Source: Paracoccaceae bacterium
GTDB lineage: Bacteria > Pseudomonadota > Alphaproteobacteria > Rhodobacterales > Rhodobacteraceae
Assembly (NCBI GenBank): GCA_024742575.1
Contig: JANSYF010000010.1
Location: 1-64,000 of the forward strand
Length of the DNA stretch: 64,000 bases
Direction: 5' to 3'
Below the pieces are notes generated by a model. That model was given only the letters and a program-made list of their open reading frames with translations. It did not search any database and was not told where the DNA came from. This document shows positions 47,097 through 55,636 of the stretch, piece by piece (position 1 is the first letter of the stretch; each line of letters starts with the position of its first letter). The position numbers and the translations under genes were made by a program.

Positions 47097-48518
47097 TCAA
47101 TCCATCACATAACCATAGGAACCCGAGAAATCCTGTTTGGCAACTTCGCCTGCAGCACCACGCAAGTTGCGTGTATCATCGGCGACGCGTCCGAAAAGGA
47201 ACAGGTCTTTTTCACTTGGCGGGCGAACCCGGTCGGTCGGCAGAGCAAGAGCTTCGCCACGTGTCGGCGTGACCAGATGCGGCGTGATGATGATCACAAG
47301 TTCCGACTGTTCACGCTGGTATTCTGCGCTGCGGAAGAGGGCACCCAGAATGGGGATGTCACCCAGCCAAGGAACTTGGCTGTTCAGGTCACGGAAGTCG
47401 TCTTGCAGAAGACCCGCGATGGCAAAGCTCTCACCATCTCGCAGTTCCACGGTTGTTGTAGTTTCGCGACGGCTAAAGCCGTCGATGCGGATTGCACCGA
47501 TGTCGATACCACTGCTTGGGTCGATGGATGAAACCGCGGCCTCAAGTTCAAGGTTGATCAAATCTCCATCCAGAACGCGCGGGATGAAGTTGAGTTCGAC
47601 ACCGAATGGCTTGAATTCAACGGTGATTGCTCCGTCTTCCTGCGCCACTGGCACCGGATATTCACCACCTGCAAGGAATGTTGCTTCCTGCCCCGACAAA
47701 GAGGTGAGGTTGGGTTCCGCCAAGGTGCGTACGACGCCTTTGGCCTCAAGTGCTTCAAGAAGGATACCTACTTCGAGGCCTCCCGCGTTGAAGCCGAACA
47801 TGACACCACCTTGTGTTCCGACGTCTGCCACCAGTTTGTCCGCGACCGTGTCGACCCCGGCTAGCGGTGCTGCGTTTCCTGTTCCGACCTCTAGGCCAAG
47901 ATCGCCATCAAGGACGGATCCCCCTGTTGCAAGCGAGGCTTGCAGTGATTTGGAAACGGAACGCTGCATTTCTGCAAAGCGAACCTTGAGCATGACCTGC
48001 TGGACACCGCCCACTGTCATCAGGTTTGAAACCCGTTCGGGGGCATATCGCGTCGCCAGATCCAGAGCACGCTGCATTCGTACAGTGCTAGACACGGTGC
48101 CGGAAAGAACGATGCCGTCATTCGCCGTGCGCACTTCGATTTTTTCGTCCGGAAGAATCTGGCGCAGGCGTTCTTTGAATTCGGTGAGGTCTGGGGCGAC
48201 CCGGACATCAACGTTGGTGATCAGCTGGCCGTTTCCGTCCAGAATGGTCAGTGTTGTGGTGCCCGGCGTTTTGCCCAGCACGTAAATGGTTCGGTCCGAA
48301 AGGGACGAAATATCTGCAATCGACGGGTTTGCGATGCTGAGTTCCGCAAACGGAACCTCGCTCTCAACCACTACCGCACGGTTCATGGGAACGTTCAGTG
48401 TCGATTCGGTATTGGTCCGGATGACGCGCAGGGTTTCAGCAAAAGCTGTTTGCGCCATCGGAGAAATAGCAAGAACCGCGCCCAACAGGACGGCCTTGAT
48501 GGGACTGCTCGTATACAT
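47097..48518 (-). CDS. cpaC: Tad outer-membrane secretin CpaC/RcpA
   Basis: A 473-residue secretin with a Sec signal peptide (to about AFAETL), an N-terminal BON/pilot region (VPFAELSIANPSIADI and GKTPGTTTLTILDGNG) and a C-terminal secretin domain with VPWLGDIPILGALFRS and LVIIITPHLV. It forms the outer-membrane channel of the pilus. The ATG at 48518 is chosen for its AGGCAGGTCAC site; the GTG at 48539 would add seven residues before a normal signal peptide. Confidence 0.95.
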   Translation of the reverse strand: MYTSSPIKAVLLGAVLAISPMAQTAFAETLRVIRTNTESTLNVPMNRAVVVESEVPFAELSIANPSIADISSLSDRTIYVLGKTPGTTTLTILDGNGQLITNVDVRVAPDLTEFKERLRQILPDEKIEVRTANDGIVLSGTVSSTVRMQRALDLATRYAPERVSNLMTVGGVQQVMLKVRFAEMQRSVSKSLQASLATGGSVLDGDLGLEVGTGNAAPLAGVDTVADKLVADVGTQGGVMFGFNAGGLEVGILLEALEAKGVVRTLAEPNLTSLSGQEATFLAGGEYPVPVAQEDGAITVEFKPFGVELNFIPRVLDGDLINLELEAAVSSIDPSSGIDIGAIRIDGFSRRETTTTVELRDGESFAIAGLLQDDFRDLNSQVPWLGDIPILGALFRSAEYQREQSELVIIITPHLVTPTRGEALALPTDRVRPPSEKDLFLFGRVADDTRNLRGAAGEVAKQDFSGSYGYVMD

Positions 48519-48712
48519 GTGACCTGCCTTTCCGATCACGCCTCAGGTTTGGGTCTTATTGCCCGATATTGAGACCAAGCTGCGCTAAGTCAGCTTTTAT
48601 TGCAAGAATCAATGATTTCAGAGGGGTGCTTCATGTGGATAAGGCGCAACATAATGCTGCGCCCTATTGAATTCGAAAATCAGTGTTTTCACCAGATGCG
48701 GTGCGGTGAAAC
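48519..48712. other. Gap between cpaB and cpaC with a hairpin
   Basis: A 194-bp gap within the tad transcript, on the minus strand. A GGCGCA/TGCGCC hairpin (about 48643-48661) with a 7-9 nt loop is visible and could attenuate or protect mRNA between cpaB and cpaC. I see no small gene. Confidence 0.35.
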
Positions 48713-49570
48713 CTAGTTTGTACAAGGGATGGGCATATCCACCACTTCGCCACCACGGCGGGTCCGGATCGTACAAACCTGAATGGAATGCGGTTTTTCG
48801 TCTTCTACCCGCTCTCCGAGGCCCAAAAGAGACCGCTGGTCGACTTCGATCACCTCTGCAACGGTGTCATCGTTGCGTCCCATCAGCGACAATGACAAGC
48901 GCCCGGTCGATTGCGCCTGTGCCAAAGATGCCACCTGCTGTGGGCTGGCAGCAACGGTTACGGTGCGGGCAATCGTTGTTTGCGTCGTGTCGGTCTCAGA
49001 AGTCTGGTCAATGGCAATCAGCTTAACCCCGGTTTCGATCAGCTTTGTAACTTCACCATTGGGCATGTTGGGATCATTGCTGCGCACGCGACCGGTCCAA
49101 TACACGTCGACCCGGTCGGTCGGACGCAAGAAGCCGGACACACCAGAGGCCACGTCCACTTTGATCGCAAAGGCACGCTGACCGCGCTCGAGTCGTGATG
49201 TCAGTCCGGCATCGGCACCAGGTTCGCTGACCTTGCTGCCCATAATCGCTTCGTTCTTTTCGATCGGGCGTAAAGCAACGCGCAGGTCTGCCCCGTCTGC
49301 ATTCAGCGGAGTGGCGCTATCAAAGAAACTTTCCGGCAGGATTTGCTTGGGCCACGGCATAAGCGCGATGTCTTCGTCGGCGATGATTTCACCATAATCA
49401 AGAGCCCGCGTGGCAACATAGATTTCCTGCACTGGAACGCTGGCTGTTGCTTTACTGCGTTCTTGTTCAAGCGCGGCTTGATAGGAACCGATATAGTTCT
49501 GCGCCATGTAAACAGCGAAACCGGCCAAAGCCAGACCCGCGAGTAGGACAAGTCCAAAGACGATGCGCAT
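48713..49570 (-). CDS. cpaB: Tad pilus protein CpaB/RcpC
   Basis: A 285-residue protein with an N-terminal membrane anchor (VFGLVLLAGLALAGFAVYMA) and a SAF domain (VATRALDYGEIIADEDIALM), then a beta-rich RcpC domain (FLRPTDRVDVYW). The start at 49570 has an excellent AAAGGAGG site; the in-frame extension to 49621 is not needed. It is the partner of the CpaC secretin. Confidence 0.94.
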   Translation of the reverse strand: MRIVFGLVLLAGLALAGFAVYMAQNYIGSYQAALEQERSKATASVPVQEIYVATRALDYGEIIADEDIALMPWPKQILPESFFDSATPLNADGADLRVALRPIEKNEAIMGSKVSEPGADAGLTSRLERGQRAFAIKVDVASGVSGFLRPTDRVDVYWTGRVRSNDPNMPNGEVTKLIETGVKLIAIDQTSETDTTQTTIARTVTVAASPQQVASLAQAQSTGRLSLSLMGRNDDTVAEVIEVDQRSLLGLGERVEDEKPHSIQVCTIRTRRGGEVVDMPIPCTN

Positions 49571-49797
49571 AATGCCTCCTTTACATGCTCCTGATATGCA
49601 CCCGGAGAGGTGCTGAGACATGAATTAGTATCCCGTATACCGGCCCATTGTGTCTGGCTCTTGGGCAGATTGTGGCGAAAATTTGAAGTTCGGCTGCCCA
49701 AGACCGTACTCACGCGGGAGTGATCGGGACACGTAATTCTGGAACGCTTTATCGGTTCTGAATCTTGTTGTGCGATCAATGTCGGAGGCACAAGCCG

Positions 49798-49980
49798 TCA
49801 GGGAGAACGGATCTTTGTATAGAGCGACTGTGCATCACCAGATGAATCGGACACGTCGGTGGTATCGCTCTGAATCATGGTCAATCCGCCAATCGCGAGT
49901 CCGATGGCCGTTGCAGTCAAAAGGAGCCAGTCAATGGCGACAGAACCGCTTTCGGATTTGGCAAATGTTTTGACGTGCAT
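49798..49980 (-). CDS. Second Flp-like pilin
   Basis: A 60-residue protein with the Flp layout: short charged leader, G|SVAIDW cleavage context, then the hydrophobic stretch LLLTATAIGLAIGGL. The residue at +5 is Asp and +6 Trp, as in the main Flp. It starts shortly after the terminator that follows flp, with only a weak ribosome binding site, so expression may be lower or from its own promoter. Start at ATG 49980 is chosen; earlier in-frame codons fall in the terminator. It may be a minor pilin. Confidence 0.65.
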   Translation of the reverse strand: MHVKTFAKSESGSVAIDWLLLTATAIGLAIGGLTMIQSDTTDVSDSSGDAQSLYTKIRSP

Positions 49981-50015
49981 ATGCTTGGGAAAGCTCTTGG
50001 TCACCTTAGCAAGAA

Positions 50016-50042
50016 AAAAGGCGCGCAAAATGCGCGCCTTTT
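50016..50042 (-). terminator. Rho-independent terminator after flp
   Basis: AAGGCGCGCA-AAA-TGCGCGCCTT is a perfect 10-bp stem, and the six A residues at 50014-50019 give a T-run on the minus strand. It sits just after the flp stop and should end most flp transcripts, giving high flp relative to downstream genes. Confidence 0.85.
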
Positions 50043-50064
50043 CCCGTCGATCGAAATCAACTTA

Positions 50065-50259
50065 TTAGTCAGCTGCCGGCAGCCAGTCTTGTGCGCCGAG
50101 AACCGCGCCACCGGTCGAAGTCAGAACGGCGTCGGTGTTGGTCTGGATCGCGCCGTAAGCGGCAATTGCGAGGCCAACCACAGCAGCGGTCAGAACGACC
50201 CAGTCAACTGTCACGGCACCGTCTTCGTCGTTACGGAAGTTTTTGATGAATTTGATCAT
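50065..50259 (-). CDS. flp: Flp-type pilin
   Basis: A 64-residue Flp/Fap pilin. Leader IKFIKNFRNDEDG, then G|AVTVDWVVLTAAVVGLAIAAYG; the canonical G/xxxxEY becomes G/xxxxDW, a common form in this family. It should be cleaved by CpaA and form the Tad pilus. ATG 50259 is used because GGAG lies 7 nt upstream, inside the alternative longer frame from 50271. It leads the tad gene set. Confidence 0.92.
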   Translation of the reverse strand: MIKFIKNFRNDEDGAVTVDWVVLTAAVVGLAIAAYGAIQTNTDAVLTSTGGAVLGAQDWLPAAD

Positions 50260-50615
50260 TTTGATCTCCATAGTCCTAGTTTGCTCACGTTGGCCAAGCT
50301 CAGGACTTTATGTTGAGCGCTCTCTCATTCGCTCCATCCCGTCTTGGATGAGCACTTATACCCGCCGGATTGGGGCAGCAGTTTGACCGCATTGGTCCGA
50401 TTTTGCAGCTTGCCTCAAAAGTTAATGAAAATGACTTAAGATACCGAAAAACAACGAAATAAAGTTTTGAGAAAGAATAAAATTTATTGAAACAGGGTTG
50501 TTGGACGTGACCAATTCCCCCGGATTGATTTCAATTTCGAAACGAAATGGTCATGAAAGCCAGATTGTGTCATACTTTGTTTCAACAAAAACGGGCATCG
50601 AGCAGGAGCCTGCAT
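50260..50615. promoter_or_regulatory. AT-rich divergent control region between flp and the transglycosylase gene
   Basis: A 356-bp gap that is clearly AT-richer than its neighbours, notably 50401-50500. It must hold the flp promoter (minus) and the transglycosylase promoter (plus). On the minus strand TATAAG at 50355-50360 is a possible -10, about 95 bp before flp, without a good -35. No gene was seen. Confidence 0.45.
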
Positions 50616-51428
50616 ATGAAACGGTATATTGTGCTGGCGCTGGTCGCCATGTGTCTTGGCGCGGGTGGCTCTATGGCAGACCCGCCGCCGTTTCCTGAAT
50701 TCTCTGCCAAGCGGGTCAAACCGCCATCCTCGGGGGCAAAGAAACGCATCACGGTCCAGATCGCCCCTAAAGCGCCAAGCTTGCCTGCAGCGGCACCAAC
50801 GGCATCTGTACCCAAACCACGTGCACCTGGCGTTGAAACGCTTGCGTGGTTCTGGAGCGATATTTCTCCATCTATCGACGCACAGGGCCCCGGTCGGCTT
50901 GAACCGGCTTTGGTACGGCTCTTGAATCCGCCTTCGGGGCAGGGGATCGCTGGGCCACGTTTGCAGGATCTGCAAGGGATCGCTGAACACCACGGTAAGG
51001 ACATCCTGCTTCATACCGTTGGCACGCGGGTATCGCCTGCGTTGGTTCTGGCCGTCATCTCGGTAGAATCGGCGGGTCGCGTCGATGCGGAAAGTTCGGT
51101 TGGGGCGCAGGGTTTGATGCAGTTGATGCCTGCAACCGCTGAACGGTTTGGTGTCTCCGACAGGCTATCGCCAGCTCAGAATATTAAAGGGGGCGTCGCG
51201 TTCCTCGATTTCCTGATGGAAAAGTTCGACAACGACGTGATTCTGGCGCTGGCTGGCTACAACGCTGGCGAAAACGCGGTGGTGCGGGCCAGTGGTGTGC
51301 CGGACTATGCCGAGACCCGCGCCTATGTTCCGAAAGTGCTGCAAGCGTTCCAGACGGCGAAAGGGCTGTGCCTCACGCCGCCTCAACTTGTCACCGACGG
51401 GTGCGTGTTCCGCGTCGCATCACGATAG
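50616..51428 (+). CDS. Secreted lytic transglycosylase (SLT family)
   Basis: A 270-residue exported protein: signal peptide (IVLALVAMCLGAGGSMA), Pro/Ala-rich linker (residues 20-80), then an SLT domain with the catalytic Glu in VISVESAGRVDAESSVGAQG (near 150), LMQLMPATAERFG and ALAGYNAGENAV. It cuts peptidoglycan glycan strands, perhaps opening room for the neighbouring Tad machine. The ATG at 50616 with GGAG upstream and a clean signal peptide is preferred. The 3' end overlaps the convergent FAD-oxidase gene by 9 bp. Confidence 0.9.
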   Translation: MKRYIVLALVAMCLGAGGSMADPPPFPEFSAKRVKPPSSGAKKRITVQIAPKAPSLPAAAPTASVPKPRAPGVETLAWFWSDISPSIDAQGPGRLEPALVRLLNPPSGQGIAGPRLQDLQGIAEHHGKDILLHTVGTRVSPALVLAVISVESAGRVDAESSVGAQGLMQLMPATAERFGVSDRLSPAQNIKGGVAFLDFLMEKFDNDVILALAGYNAGENAVVRASGVPDYAETRAYVPKVLQAFQTAKGLCLTPPQLVTDGCVFRVASR

Positions 51429-52841
51429 AACCGCGCCGGGGTTCATGATGCCCTTTGGATCAAGCGCATCTTTAATAGCACGCATTGCAGCAAGCTTGGC
51501 CGGATCACCATAGCGCGCCAGATCCGCCTTCTTGGCCCGACCGACGCCGTGTTCCGCGCTGAACGTCCCACCCAGTTCGTTTGCGATGTCGTGTACGGTC
51601 CGCTTGATCTGTTTGGTCTCTTCAAGGAACAGGTCGCGTGACTTGCCTTCAGGCGGGAACACGTTGCAATGCAGGTTGCCGTCGCCGACATGGCCGAAGC
51701 AGTTGATCCGAAACTCGCCCACTTGGGCAATGCTCTGCCAAACTCGGGCTATAAAGTGGGGCAGCTCACCCAAGGGTACAGACACATCATGACTCGACAC
51801 GGCACCAATTTGGCGGTTCGCAATCGGGATCAATTCGCGCACGGCCCAGAAGTCGTTTCTTTGTGATTCCGATTGCGCGATCACCGCGTCTGACACGATG
51901 CCTTCCGCCTCAGCCGACATGAACAGGTTTTCCAGGGCCTCTTGCGGCTCTAATCCCTTTGGCAGCCCGATATCCATCAGGATCATCCACTCGGGGTGAT
52001 GGTCACCAAACGGTTTGCGCACGTCGGGCATGGTTTGCTGCAAAAAGTCCAACCCGTTTCCGTGCATCAGCTCGAACGCGCTGATGCTTTCACCCAGTTG
52101 CGACTTCGCAAGCGATAGAAGCTCCAATGCTGCCTCGGCATCTCGGATCACGAATACTGCAGTCCCAATGCTGGCAGGACGCGGGAACAGCTTGAGCGAT
52201 GCGCCGGTGATGACGCCAAGCGTGCCTTCAGATCCGATCATGAGGTTGCGCAAGTCATACCCTGTGTTGTCCTTACGCAGGCGTTTCAACCCGTTCCAGA
52301 TCGACCCATCGGGCATCACCACTTCCAGCCCGAGGCATAGATCACGCGTGTTGCCATAGCGCAGGACGTTTACGCCACCCGCATTGGTACCCAGCAATCC
52401 GCCAATCCGCGCCGACCCTTCTGACGCCAGCGATAGGGGGAACAAGCGGTCCACATCTTCCGCCGCCTTCTGGATGTTTGCCAGAATCACACCGGCATCT
52501 GCGATCAGCACGTTTTCCTGCGGATAAACCACACGAATGGTGGTCATGCGTTCCAGCGATAGGATCAGGGGAACCTCTGCATCGCCGTCGGGCGCGATCT
52601 GCCCGGCGACAAGCCCAGTGCCCCCGCCATAAGGTACAATCCCGACACCCGCTTCGGCGCAGGCTTTCACAAGCGCCGAAACCTCTTCTGTTGAACGTGG
52701 TCGGGCCACAAATCCAGGTGCGCCCTGAAAACGGCCACGCGGTTCTTCAAGGTAGGATTGCTCGGCGCGGGAAAACATATCCGCAGGAAAATGGTGCGAC
52801 AGGGCGTCGATGAAGCCGCTATCGGCAGAGTCGCGTGGCAT
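51420..52841 (-). CDS. FAD-linked oxidase (D-lactate/glycolate oxidase family)
   Basis: A 473-residue flavoprotein with FAD_binding_4 (PYGGGTGLVAGQI, near residue 75) and a C-terminal FAD-oxidase domain (NCFGHVGDGNLHCNVF and FSAEHGVGRAKKADLARYG). Family members oxidise D-2-hydroxy acids such as D-lactate, glycolate or D-2-hydroxyglutarate; the substrate is not clear. The start at 52841 has a GGAG site; a longer frame to 52928 is not supported. It follows the MBL-fold gene after about 20 bp. Confidence 0.85.
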   Translation of the reverse strand: MPRDSADSGFIDALSHHFPADMFSRAEQSYLEEPRGRFQGAPGFVARPRSTEEVSALVKACAEAGVGIVPYGGGTGLVAGQIAPDGDAEVPLILSLERMTTIRVVYPQENVLIADAGVILANIQKAAEDVDRLFPLSLASEGSARIGGLLGTNAGGVNVLRYGNTRDLCLGLEVVMPDGSIWNGLKRLRKDNTGYDLRNLMIGSEGTLGVITGASLKLFPRPASIGTAVFVIRDAEAALELLSLAKSQLGESISAFELMHGNGLDFLQQTMPDVRKPFGDHHPEWMILMDIGLPKGLEPQEALENLFMSAEAEGIVSDAVIAQSESQRNDFWAVRELIPIANRQIGAVSSHDVSVPLGELPHFIARVWQSIAQVGEFRINCFGHVGDGNLHCNVFPPEGKSRDLFLEETKQIKRTVHDIANELGGTFSAEHGVGRAKKADLARYGDPAKLAAMRAIKDALDPKGIMNPGAVLS

Positions 52842-52860
52842 CAACGGGTCTCCGAATGAG

Positions 52861-53697
52861 TCAATTCTGCGCGTCGCGAAGCCATTCGGGACGCAGGACC
52901 ACAACCGTAGGACGGGACGGCAGATCACGCAATGACACTTCGAGGAAAGAACTGTCGCGGCGGTTGATCACGAAACTGTCCTGCACCTGCTCGAGAAACG
53001 CCTCAAGTGCAAAACCCGAGAACCAGTGCATTGGAATGACGATGCTGGACTTCAGCCTCTCAACGATCCGCACCATCACATCGCGCGGTAGGGTGTAGCC
53101 GCCATCAACAGGCACCATCACAACGTCCAGTCGCCCGATGGCCGCATATTGCTGGTCGTTGGGTTCGTGATGCAGATGCCCAAGATGCCCGATGCACAAT
53201 CCTTCGACCTCGAAGATAAAGATCGAATTGCCCTTGTCTTCCTGTCCGCCGAATTGCGAACGAATGTCTGTGGACACGTTGCGCACCAGCATTTCGCCCA
53301 GATCGACATGATGGTCGATCCCTTCACCGAACGGCCCCCAACCGGGCAGAACATGTGGGATGGCGGGGTCAGGATTGGCCGTCCAATGCGTGTCATGGGC
53401 GTGATTCATCGTCACCACGTCAGGCAACAGGGTGGTGTTGCCCAGAAATCCGGTGAAATCCGTGGCGACGTTCAGACCTCCGGGGGTCTGCAAGAGAAAC
53501 GTTGCGTGGGCGACATAACTGATCCGCACCGAATATTGCTCAACAGGCGCAGTCCATGATGCCTTTTGCAAATACACCATGCCGGGTGTCGCATCCGCGA
53601 TGGCAAGGCAATGGCTGGGGCGTCGGGTGTCCTGTGCGAACGCCGCGCTGCCCGTGATCGCGATGGCCAGTGCCACCCAGAGTCGTTTGAAACGCAT
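52861..53697 (-). CDS. Exported metallo-beta-lactamase-fold hydrolase
   Basis: A 278-residue protein with a signal peptide (LWVALAIAITGSAAFA|Q) and an MBL fold with the metal motif NHAHDTHW (HxHDxH, near residues 97-104), LCIGHLGHLHHEP and VIPMHWFSG. It looks like a UlaG-type periplasmic hydrolase, but the substrate is unknown. It shares the minus strand and close spacing with the FAD oxidase and may act in the same transcript. Confidence 0.8.
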   Translation of the reverse strand: MRFKRLWVALAIAITGSAAFAQDTRRPSHCLAIADATPGMVYLQKASWTAPVEQYSVRISYVAHATFLLQTPGGLNVATDFTGFLGNTTLLPDVVTMNHAHDTHWTANPDPAIPHVLPGWGPFGEGIDHHVDLGEMLVRNVSTDIRSQFGGQEDKGNSIFIFEVEGLCIGHLGHLHHEPNDQQYAAIGRLDVVMVPVDGGYTLPRDVMVRIVERLKSSIVIPMHWFSGFALEAFLEQVQDSFVINRRDSSFLEVSLRDLPSRPTVVVLRPEWLRDAQN

Positions 53698-53789
53698 TCC
53701 GACACCTCCTTAGGTGAAGATAGCGCAGACGATGCGGCGGTCTAGAAAAACTGCCGTGAGGGCCAAACCCCATTTGACTGGCATTGTCC

Positions 53790-54374
53790 TTAGCCGACGT
53801 CGGTGCGTCCACGACGGTCCAATCGCAGGGCTGCATACAAAACATGGGTTCGCCAGCGCCCGTCGATCTGAAGATAGCTTTGCGCGACACCTTCATACTT
53901 GAACCCGGCTTTTTCGAGCAGTCCCCTGGAGGCCTTATTCTCGGGCAAACACGCAGCCTCGATGCGGCTGAGGTCCAGACGGTCAAACGCGTAATGCACC
54001 ACTGCGTCGATTGCCTCGCGCATGTAGCCCTGCCGCGCGAAAGGCTCACCCACCCAGTAGCCAAGTGTGCCCGCCTGCGCTGGGCCGCGCCGTATATTGT
54101 CGAGCGTGATTGCCCCCAGCAGCATGTCGTCGCTCCGTCGCTGCAGGAACAGGGGCACAGCCGACCCGTTGCCGATGGCGCGATTGGCCCAATAGACGCG
54201 GTTGGTGAAGGCACGGCGCGTCAGGTGGTCTTCGGCCCAGCTGGGTTCCCATTTGGCGAGGAAACCTTCGCTGTCGCGCCGCAGCGCGCTCCATGGGTTA
54301 AAGTCACTATGGATCGGCGGGCGCAACACCATCCTCTCGGTGTCGAGCCGAAGCTTGCGCCGCAGGCTGAGCAT
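53790..54374 (-). CDS. GNAT acetyltransferase, RimJ-like
   Basis: A 194-residue acetyltransferase with ERMVLRPPIHSDF, LGYWVGEPFARQGYMREAI (acetyl-CoA loop) and ACLPENKASRGLLEKAGFKYEG. This pattern is the RimJ/RimL ribosomal-protein acetyltransferase group. The ATG overlaps the M16 stop (TGATG), so it is coupled to the peptidase gene. Confidence 0.85.
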   Translation of the reverse strand: MLSLRRKLRLDTERMVLRPPIHSDFNPWSALRRDSEGFLAKWEPSWAEDHLTRRAFTNRVYWANRAIGNGSAVPLFLQRRSDDMLLGAITLDNIRRGPAQAGTLGYWVGEPFARQGYMREAIDAVVHYAFDRLDLSRIEAACLPENKASRGLLEKAGFKYEGVAQSYLQIDGRWRTHVLYAALRLDRRGRTDVG

Positions 54375-55636
54375 CAGGCCACGCGGCGTTGGGACAGGGT
54401 GGTCAGGTCGGGGGCTGCCCCAACAGGCCCATAAAGCGCCATTGCCGCCGGTGCTTGGCGGACAAGGTGTTCGCCAAAGGCCCGCACGTCACCAGTGGTC
54501 ACGCTGTCGATGCGGGACACTGTGTCTTCAAGCGACGGCACTTCGCCCCAGATCTGAATCATCCGGGCCAGCCGCTCTGTGCGCGAAGACGGGCTTTCCA
54601 ACCCCATCAGCAACCCGGCTTTCATCTGCGCCCGGGCACGGGCGACCTCGGCAGGGGACATATCATCAGCCGCGCGTTTCATTTCGTCGATTGTGAGGTT
54701 AGTGAGATCCTTGATCTCGTCCGCACTTGTCCCTGCATAGATCGTTGTCATTCCGGTGTCGGAATAGGCGCCTGTCTGGGCAAAGATCGTGTAGCACAAC
54801 CCGCGCTTTTCGCGGATCTCCTGGAACAGGCGGCTCGACATGCCGCCACCCAAAGCAACGGAATAGACCTGCGCGGCATAGAAGTTCGGATCGCGATAGC
54901 CGGGCGATTCAAAGGCCAGTGCCAGATGCGCCTGTTCAAGGTCTTTGACCTTGCGGCTTTCGCCACCGTGGAACCGGGCAGCATCGGCGGTCAGGAAGGG
55001 CCGGGAAACCATATCCCCGAATAGCGCTTCGGCCTGTTTGACCACATCGTCATGGTCTACTGCACCAGCGGCCGACAGGATCATCTGGTCCGGGCCATAG
55101 TGCTCGGACACAAACGTCGCCAGATCGTCTTTCGAAAAACCTGACACGCGGTCGGTCTCGCCCAGTATCGTGCGCCCGATGGGCTGATCGGGATAGGCCT
55201 TTTCCTGCAACCAGTCGAAGATGATGTCGTCCGGTGTATCGGCGGCCTGACCAATTTCTTGCAGGATCACGTGGCGCTCGACTTCGATTTCTTTGGGGTC
55301 GAATACCGGGTTGCGCAAGATGTCGGCGACCACATCCAACGCTAGACTTACGTCACTGCGCAGCACGCGCGCGTAATAAGCGGTCACCTCGCGCGAGGTA
55401 TAGGCATTGATATAACCGCCCACGTCTTCAATGGCTTCGGCGATTTGCAACGCGCTGCGGGTTTCGGTGCCCTTGAACGCCATGTGCTCCAGAAAATGGG
55501 CGATGCCGTTCTGTTCGGGCCGTTCGTGACGCCCACCTGCGGTGACCCAGATGCCGATGGCAGCACTTTCAAGACCGGGCATATGCTCGGTCACAATGCG
55601 GAAGCCGTTGGGAAGTGTGGCGGTCTGGACGGTCAA
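54374..55636 (-). CDS. M16 zinc peptidase (processing-peptidase-like)
   Basis: A 420-residue M16 peptidase with the inverted zinc motif in HFLEHMAFKGT (near residue 46) and the later Glu in the family's VERHVILQEIGQA stretch. It resembles mitochondrial processing peptidase beta and bacterial PqqL-like proteins. The start is TTG, overlapping the thrC stop as TTGA. The gene order thrC-M16-GNAT is typical in this bacterial group. Confidence 0.92.
   Translation of the reverse strand: MTVQTATLPNGFRIVTEHMPGLESAAIGIWVTAGGRHERPEQNGIAHFLEHMAFKGTETRSALQIAEAIEDVGGYINAYTSREVTAYYARVLRSDVSLALDVVADILRNPVFDPKEIEVERHVILQEIGQAADTPDDIIFDWLQEKAYPDQPIGRTILGETDRVSGFSKDDLATFVSEHYGPDQMILSAAGAVDHDDVVKQAEALFGDMVSRPFLTADAARFHGGESRKVKDLEQAHLALAFESPGYRDPNFYAAQVYSVALGGGMSSRLFQEIREKRGLCYTIFAQTGAYSDTGMTTIYAGTSADEIKDLTNLTIDEMKRAADDMSPAEVARARAQMKAGLLMGLESPSSRTERLARMIQIWGEVPSLEDTVSRIDSVTTGDVRAFGEHLVRQAPAAMALYGPVGAAPDLTTLSQRRVA

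Noticed and set aside
47137-48285. Long plus-strand open frame of 382 codons
   Set aside because: It is antisense to the cpaC secretin; Ser/Arg/Thr-rich with no recognisable domain.
50281-50320. Sigma-54 promoter before flp
   Set aside because: The best minus-strand match has GG and GC separated by 9 instead of 10 bases, so it does not meet the sigma-54 pattern.
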